Position numbers and translations under genes: made by a program
The notes under the pieces: generated by a model
The model's database searches: none
What the model was told of the DNA's origin: nothing
What the model saw: the letters and a program-made list of their open reading frames with translations, nothing else
Assembly (NCBI GenBank): GCA_023391955.1
Contig: JAEWAA010000232.1
Coordinates: 1 to 9,339, forward strand
DNA from: Bacillota bacterium
GTDB taxonomy: Bacteria; Bacillota; Bacilli; Paenibacillales; NBRC-103111
Reading direction: 5' to 3'
DNA: 9,339 nucleotides
Shown: positions 5,443 through 9,339 of the stretch, in pieces
Numbering within the stretch: the first letter of the stretch is position 1
Layout of the letters: each line of letters opens with the position of its first letter

Positions 5443-6882
5443 TTAAGCGCCTGCTCCTGCCTGCGGTTCCGCATCACGGATAGAGATTCTTCTGGCGGAA
5501 ATGGCCAAGGCCACCAGACATACACCTGCAGCCGTCCAGAAAACGGCATGGAGGGCACCCAGCATCGCCTCCGCCTCCGGACGGGAGCCGGACAGCTGAT
5601 TCAACCGGGTGGAATACAGGGAAACGGACAAGGCAATCCCCGTCACCATTCCCACGTTGCGCACCAGGGCGTTCAGCCCGCCGGCTGTCCCCAGCTTGGA
5701 CTTGGGTACGGCCCCCATGATGCTGGAGTTGTTGGGGGACTGGAACAAACCGCCGCCAATGCCGAACAAGGCCAGATGCAAAGCGACGGTCCAAGCAGAT
5801 TCCTGCGTACCCAGCGTGTTCAGCAGCATAAAGGCCAGCGCGTTAATGCCCAGCCCGGCCGTCGTCAGAAGCTTGTACCCGATGCGGTCGGAAAGCCAGC
5901 CGGAGAACGGGGCCACCACGGCCATAAACACCGGATTCACCATCATGACATAGCCGGTTTTCTCGGGGGAGAAGCCCAGCACCCCCTGCATGTAGAAGGG
6001 CATCATCACATTAATGAAGAAGAGGGCGATGAAGGAAAACAACGCTGCGATGTTGCCTACGGCAAAGGTGCGGTTCCGGTACAGGGTGAAATCCAGCATC
6101 GGATAACGCGTCCGCCGCTCCCAATAATAGAAGAGAGCAAGAACTACCAGCGAAGCGAGGCCGCCTGCGATTACCGCTCCCGTCATCCAGCCCCATTCCT
6201 GAGCATTGGAGAGAATGTAGAGCAGCGCCGATATCCCCACCATAAACAGCACGGACCCGGTGTAATCGAAGGGCTCCTGGGGCTTCTTTTCCCCGTTTCG
6301 GGGCAGGATCACCAATCCGGCGGCAAAGCCGATAATCGCGATGGGCACGTTGATCCAGAAGATCGACGGCCAGCCCAGATGGTCCACCAGAATCCCGCCG
6401 ATACCCGGACCGGTTAATGAACCCAGGGACACCATGGTGCCGACTATGCCGATGGCCTTGCCCCGGTCGCCGGCGGTGAAGGTCTCCGCCACAATGGCCT
6501 GGCTGTTGGTCATGAGGCACGATGCCCCCAGCGCCTGGAGAATCCGGGAGAGGATCAGAACGGTCAGGGTCCCCGACCATGCGCACAAGGCCGAACCCAA
6601 GGCAAACAGCAAAAAGCCGACGTTGTACACCCGGCTTCTCCCGAATAAATCGGACAGCTTGCCCATAATGGGCAGGGTGGCACAGATGGTCAGCAGATAT
6701 GCAGTCAGCACCCACTGGACGTCATGGAGGGGAACCGCAAGCTCTTGTGAAATGGTGGGCAGGGCCACATTGGCTATGCTGCCGTCCAGCGTGGCCATAA
6801 AGGTACCCACGGAAACATTGGCCAGAACCGCCCACCGGCTGAAGCTGCGCCCTGCTCCGGAGGGAGACGCTGAAGGATTCAT
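5443..6882 (-). CDS. MFS drug:H+ antiporter, DHA2 (14-TM, EmrB/QacA) family
   Basis: The 479-residue membrane protein exports drugs or small metabolites by proton antiport. Motif D1 is visible at LDGSIANVALPTI (32-44, with the membrane Asp D33), motif A at GKLSDLFGRSR (74-84), and motif C, the antiporter signature, at GSLTGPGIGGILVDHLG (154-170). The length and a pair of extra hydrophobic segments around 205-250 fit 14 rather than 12 transmembrane helices. The N-terminus is short and polar with no signal peptide; the C-terminus is a short cytoplasmic tail. Start: ATG at 6882 with ATAGGAGT (6899-6892) about ten bases away. A good promoter lies at 6968-6939. The aminopeptidase gene follows after 42 bases. 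The substrate cannot be told from sequence, though the peptidase partner makes a peptide-like substrate conceivable. Confidence 0.92.
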   Translation of the reverse strand: MNPSASPSGAGRSFSRWAVLANVSVGTFMATLDGSIANVALPTISQELAVPLHDVQWVLTAYLLTICATLPIMGKLSDLFGRSRVYNVGFLLFALGSALCAWSGTLTVLILSRILQALGASCLMTNSQAIVAETFTAGDRGKAIGIVGTMVSLGSLTGPGIGGILVDHLGWPSIFWINVPIAIIGFAAGLVILPRNGEKKPQEPFDYTGSVLFMVGISALLYILSNAQEWGWMTGAVIAGGLASLVVLALFYYWERRTRYPMLDFTLYRNRTFAVGNIAALFSFIALFFINVMMPFYMQGVLGFSPEKTGYVMMVNPVFMAVVAPFSGWLSDRIGYKLLTTAGLGINALAFMLLNTLGTQESAWTVALHLALFGIGGGLFQSPNNSSIMGAVPKSKLGTAGGLNALVRNVGMVTGIALSVSLYSTRLNQLSGSRPEAEAMLGALHAVFWTAAGVCLVALAISARRISIRDAEPQAGAGA

Positions 6883-6938
6883 GCGGATGACACTCCTATC
6901 TCTCGTTGAAATTTGCTTTCCTCGCGCACATTCTATTG

Positions 6939-6968
6939 ATTATACACCCGTACTTAGGCTCTTGTGAA
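6939..6968 (-). promoter_or_regulatory. Sigma-A promoter of the MFS-pepS operon
   Basis: On the minus strand TTCACA (6968-6963, five of six consensus bases) is followed after 18 bases by a perfect TATAAT (6944-6939). Transcription would start near 6932, giving an untranslated leader of about 50 bases. No equally good promoter was found for the divergent permease gene. Confidence 0.7.
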
Positions 6969-7065
6969 ATCCTTTATCCCGGGTATCCGCATAGGCATCC
7001 GCCCGCACCCTCCCCTTTTGCCTGCATAGGCTGGAGTACAAGAAGCATACGAGCTTTTTGCATAC

Positions 7066-7071
7066 GGGAGG
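7066..7071 (+). promoter_or_regulatory. Ribosome binding site deciding the permease start
   Basis: GGGAGG at 7066-7071 is ten bases from the ATG at 7082. An in-frame TTG at 7058 would put this site inside the coding sequence, so the ATG is preferred. Confidence 0.8.
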
Positions 7072-7081
7072 TGGCGTACAG

Positions 7082-8488
7082 ATGGATATTACACTGGTTT
7101 CGGTCCATTGGCTGTATCTGCTGTTTATTGTGCTCATTATCGGCTTCATGATCCGGCGTCTGGATACGACGGTGCTGTGCATCTCCGGGATTTTTCTTCT
7201 GGGGCTATTGGCCACCGGCGATCTTCCCCGATCTGTCAGCGGGGTTTTCGGCAGCTTCATCTATGCTATTAAAGAGCTGCTGGGCACCATTCTGATCATC
7301 TCCATCATTGTAGGACTCAGCCGGGTGCTGACCCGGTCCGGCATCAATGAAACCATGATCTCCCCCTTCGCCCGGCTGATCCGGAGTCCCGGACTGGCGT
7401 ATTGGGTGACCGGTATCCTGATGATGGTGATCTCCTGGTTCTTCTGGCCATCTCCCGCCGTGGCGCTCATCGGCGCCGTGCTGCTTCCCGTGGCCGTCCG
7501 GGCCGGGCTGCCCGCTTTGGGAGTCGCGATGGCGATGAACCTCTTCGGCCACGGGATCGCCCTCTCCAGCGATTACATCATTCAGGGCGCACCCAAGCTG
7601 ACCGCCGATGCAGCCGGTATCCCCGTAGGCGATGTGGTCGCCGCAAGTGTGCCGCTGGTGCTGGTGATGGGCGCGGTGACCACCGCCGTGAGCTTCTGGT
7701 ATATGCGCCGGGATATGAGAAGCGGAGCTCTGACCATGCAGACCGGGCTGAAAGCGGACGTAGCCGCAGCAGGCTCGACCTCCGGCAGCGCTTCGGCTCC
7801 TCTGTCCCCCAGGCTGCGGTTGTTCTTCGCCATCTTGGTACCGGTGCTATTCGCACTGGATGTGGTGCTGATGTTTACGATGAATCTGCAAGGCGGGGAC
7901 GCCACCGCACTGGTCGGCGGCACTGCGCTTCTCCTGATGCTGTTTATTTCCATGGCGGTCCACCGCAAAAAAGGGCTGGAGGAAGCCACCACCTATATGA
8001 CCGACGGGTTTTTGTTCGGCTTCCGGATTTTCGGCCCCGTCATCCCCATCGCCGCCTTCTTCTACCTGGGGGACTCCGCCTTCTTCGAGCTGTTCGGCAA
8101 GGTGCTGCCGGAGGGCTCCCACGGCATCGTCAATGACCTGGGCAGCGCCCTGGCCTCCGCCGTGCCCCTGAATCCCGCCGTCGGCGCGGTAACGCTGACT
8201 GCTGTCGGCGCCATTACGGGGCTGGATGGCTCGGGCTTCTCCGGCATATCGCTGGCGGGCTCCATTGCCAATCTGTTCGCCGCCTCCATCGGCCATGGCA
8301 TCGCCACGCTGACGGCCATGGGCCAGATCGCCGCCATCTGGGTAGGGGGCGGCACGCTGATCCCGTGGGCGCTGATTCCGGCAGCCGCCATCTGCGGCGT
8401 GGACCCCTTCGAGCTGGCCCGCCGGAACGTGAAGCCCGTAGTCATCGGGCTGGCAGTCACAACGGTTTTCGCTATGTTCCTGCTGTGA
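7082..8488 (+). CDS. Polytopic membrane transporter, probably ion-transporter superfamily
   Basis: The 468-residue protein is very hydrophobic, with segments at about 10-25, 30-45, 62-82, 107-123, 126-145, 188-207, 247-267, 275-293, 311-328, 361-380, 390-405, 414-438 and 452-468, and one hydrophilic cytoplasmic-looking loop at 208-246. A twofold repeat is suggested: the first half has FWPSPAVALIGA then NLFGHGIALSSDY, the second PLNPAVGAVTLTAVGAITGLDGS then GHGIATLTA. Pro/Gly-rich broken helices with GHGIA in both halves are typical of ion-transporter-superfamily permeases (DcuC, GntP and citrate types), so an organic-anion or ion carrier is my best guess. I do not recognise the exact family. 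It is divergent from the MFS gene and stands alone. The start is set by the GGGAGG at 7066-7071. No strong terminator follows directly; TCCCG/CGGGA at 8492-8508 is a weak hairpin. Confidence 0.85.
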   Translation: MDITLVSVHWLYLLFIVLIIGFMIRRLDTTVLCISGIFLLGLLATGDLPRSVSGVFGSFIYAIKELLGTILIISIIVGLSRVLTRSGINETMISPFARLIRSPGLAYWVTGILMMVISWFFWPSPAVALIGAVLLPVAVRAGLPALGVAMAMNLFGHGIALSSDYIIQGAPKLTADAAGIPVGDVVAASVPLVLVMGAVTTAVSFWYMRRDMRSGALTMQTGLKADVAAAGSTSGSASAPLSPRLRLFFAILVPVLFALDVVLMFTMNLQGGDATALVGGTALLLMLFISMAVHRKKGLEEATTYMTDGFLFGFRIFGPVIPIAAFFYLGDSAFFELFGKVLPEGSHGIVNDLGSALASAVPLNPAVGAVTLTAVGAITGLDGSGFSGISLAGSIANLFAASIGHGIATLTAMGQIAAIWVGGGTLIPWALIPAAAICGVDPFELARRNVKPVVIGLAVTTVFAMFLL

Positions 8489-8525
8489 TGGTCCCGGGAT
8501 GGGCGGGATTCCTTTATAAAGTAAC

Positions 8526-8668
8526 CTGCTGCTCACCGTTCCGAATTATCGGATGCTCGCCATCACCGGCTGTCGGACGCTCACCGTTCCGGGATGCCGG
8601 ATGCTCACCGCCCCTGGACGCCGGATGCTTGCCCGCCCGAGCAGCCGAACGCTCGCCATCCTTGCTAT
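8526..8668. repeat. Degenerate 24-bp tandem array
   Basis: About six head-to-tail units are seen, starting at 8526, 8550, 8574, 8598, 8622 and 8646 (the last is 23 bp). The shared part is the start CGGATGCTCACC or CGGACGCTCACC, with a more variable second half. It begins 37 bases after the permease stop codon and runs directly into the repeat module at 8670. A plus-strand frame through it reads as octapeptides of the form GCSPxxxA, but there is no ribosome binding site or start of its own, so I do not call a gene. Confidence 0.75.
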
Positions 8669-8669
8669 C

Positions 8670-8844
8670 GGACCGTGGTTCCGTTATTTTGCCAAAAACC
8701 GCCTTTTTGGCGGTTTCGCGGACACACGGTACGTTATTTCACTCTGCAGGTGTCCAAACCGACTGATCTCCTGCAAATAGCGGCTCCCCAGTCCGCATAA
8801 GTGGAAAAACGACGTGTTTTCGCCAAATAAGGACTCCTCTGTCC
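8670..8844. repeat. Four-unit convergent dyad-repeat module 2 (GGAC cores)
   Basis: Four units of 14-bp core, one base and TATTT are present. Cores are at 8670-8683 and 8720-8733 pointing right, and 8781-8794 and 8831-8844 pointing left. In unit direction they read GGACCGTGGTTCCG, GGACACACGGTACG, GGACTGGGGAGCCG and GGACAGAGGAGTCC, giving GGACnnnGGnnnC. The last has perfect GGAC/GTCC arms; the others are weaker. Core starts are 50, 61 and 50 bases apart and 35 bases separate the inner TATTT (ends 8739) and AAATA (starts 8775). Between units there are hairpins: AAACCGCC-TTTTT-GGCGGTTT (8696-8716, perfect 8-bp stem) on the left and GAAAAACG/CGTGTTTTC (8804-8821) on the right; TGCAGG and CCTGCA frame the centre (8745-8750, 8770-8775). 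The layout is the same as that of the module at 859-1034, although the cores differ. Confidence 0.88.
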
Positions 8845-8854
8845 GTTACGCAAC

Positions 8855-8905
8855 GGGATGCAGCCGGCTGGACGCGGACAGAAGGTCGGTAAGCCGCTGC
8901 ATTCC
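8855..8905. repeat. Inverted repeat between module 2 and the terminator
   Basis: GGGATGCAGC (8855-8864) and GCTGCATTCC (8896-8905) pair with one mismatch around a 31-base loop. No T run follows. Its role is unknown; it may be a remnant of repeat growth or an mRNA end structure. Confidence 0.55.
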
Positions 8906-8917
8906 TTCAACTAAACA

Positions 8918-8961
8918 AAGAGCCGCCAGCGGAAGGTTCGTGCTTCCGACGGCGGCCTTTT
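8918..8961. terminator. Strong, probably bidirectional terminator
   Basis: AAAG-a-GCCGCC..GGAAG (8918-8935) pairs with CTTCC..GGCGGC-CTTTT (8943-8961) around a short loop, with small internal mismatches. Plus-strand reading ends in CTTTT; minus-strand reading ends in CTCTTTGTTT. It is placed to stop transcripts from the minus-strand gene at 9169 after they cross the minisatellite, and any read-through from the permease gene. Confidence 0.75.
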
Positions 8962-9148
8962 GAGCTGGTGGGATTGATGGAGCCGATGGGCTCATGGAGC
9001 TGGTGAGGTGAGTAAAGCTAGTAGAACTAGTGAAGTAGTGAGGCTGGTGCAGCTAGTAAGGCTAGTGCAACTAGTGAGGCTGGTGGAGCTAGTGAGGATG
9101 GTGGAGCTAGTGAGGCTGGTGGAGCTAGTGAGGCTGATGCACCTGATG
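8962..9148. repeat. Minisatellite with 9-bp base unit and 18-bp higher-order unit
   Basis: The base unit is close to RRGCTRGTG. From 9041 it is ordered as 18-bp units at 9041, 9059, 9077, 9095 and 9113: AGGCTGGTGGAGCTAGTG is identical at 9077-9094 and 9113-9130 and differs by one base at 9095-9112. The array degenerates on both sides (8962-9040 and 9131-9148), the usual picture of an array growing in the middle. It lies between the stop codon of the minus-strand gene and its terminator, so it would be the 3' untranslated region of that transcript. Open frames through it are only by-products of the repeat. Confidence 0.85.
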
Positions 9149-9168
9149 TAACCGCTAGGGCTGCTGAG

Positions 9169-9339
9169 CTACTGGGTTGCAGCATCCTGCCCCCGGGGCT
9201 GGAACAGGCGCTCGGCCGCCTCCCGCTCATACAGGCCCAGCCGCTTGGCCTCGGCCAGCAGACGGAAGGTGTTGCGCCGGCACAGCGCTTCGATGTCCTG
9301 CAGCACCTCCGCCGCTCCCGAGCGGACATGGCCGAAGAT
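9169..9339 (-). CDS. C-terminal end of an unrecognised protein (cut by the window edge)
   Basis: The minus-strand frame entering at 9339 gives 56 residues and a TAG stop at 9171-9169. It reads as a charged, helix-forming tail: VRSGAAEVLQDIEAL (5-19) followed by NTFRLLAEAKRLGLYEREAAE (23-43) and a polar end. The third codon positions are almost all G or C, like the real genes in this window, and residue make-up is that of a normal soluble protein. A longer open frame in another phase (to 9027) reads into the repeats with Pro/Ala/Ser-rich low-complexity sequence and is rejected. I cannot name the family from this tail. The minisatellite starts 20 bases after the stop, followed by the terminator at 8918-8961. 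Confidence 0.7.
   Translation of the reverse strand: MFGHVRSGAAEVLQDIEALCRRNTFRLLAEAKRLGLYEREAAERLFQPRGQDAATQ

Noticed and set aside
8492..8508. Hairpin TCCCG/CGGGA just after the permease gene as terminator
   Set aside because: Only a 5-bp stem and a broken T tract (TTCCTTTAT); too weak to call.
8365..8766. Plus-strand frame through the 24-bp array with Cys/Ser/Pro octapeptides
   Set aside because: It overlaps the permease gene in another phase and has no ribosome binding site; the pattern comes from the DNA repeat length being a multiple of three.
9027..9329. 100-codon minus-strand frame at the right end
   Set aside because: It reads into the minisatellite as Pro/Ala/Ser low-complexity sequence; the overlapping frame ending at 9169 has normal protein make-up and GC-rich third positions.

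Overview
The window looks like a chromosomal segment of a moderately GC-rich, low-motility-of-genes Firmicute, most likely Paenibacillus or a close relative. The reasons are strong AGGAGG-type ribosome binding sites, textbook sigma-A promoters, an OhrR/glutathione peroxidase pair of Bacillus type, and the kind of structured intergenic repeats I associate (from memory, unchecked) with Paenibacillus. Most genes are ordinary metabolism, stress and transport genes; no phage, insertion sequence, CRISPR array, tRNA or rRNA is visible.

Layout. 135-698 (+) is a short thioredoxin-reductase-like flavoprotein with a good terminator. A 450-base tail-to-tail gap follows, holding a four-unit repeat module (859-1034). 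On the minus strand come a YfcE-type phosphodiesterase (2905-2342) and then a GldA-type dehydrogenase (2249-1149) that has lost one expected metal-ligand histidine. A perfect TTGACA-17-TATAAT promoter with an OhrR-like operator on its start site drives ohrR (3089-3559) and a glutathione peroxidase (3585-4079), which are 25 bases apart. A bidirectional terminator separates these from a minus-strand operon of a 14-TM MFS exporter (6882-5443) and an M29 aminopeptidase (5400-4141). Divergent from that operon is a large integral membrane protein, probably an ion-transporter-superfamily permease (7082-8488).

The last 850 bases are a second tail-to-tail gap, rich in repeats: a 24-bp tandem array, a second four-unit module (8670-8844), an inverted repeat, a probable bidirectional terminator and an 18/9-bp minisatellite. 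The window ends in the last 56 codons of a minus-strand gene (9339-9169) that I do not recognise.

The main unexplained signal is that the two modules, whose 14-bp cores are unrelated in sequence, share almost base-for-base geometry. Each has two units pointing right and two pointing left. Each unit is a 14-bp core, one base, then TATTT. Core starts are spaced 50/61/51 in one module and 50/61/50 in the other, and both modules lie in gaps between converging genes. This is the best candidate here for an undescribed system. The gene functions work mostly as separate small units: peroxide defence (ohrR-bsaA), peptide turnover with export (MFS-pepS), and solitary redox and transport genes.
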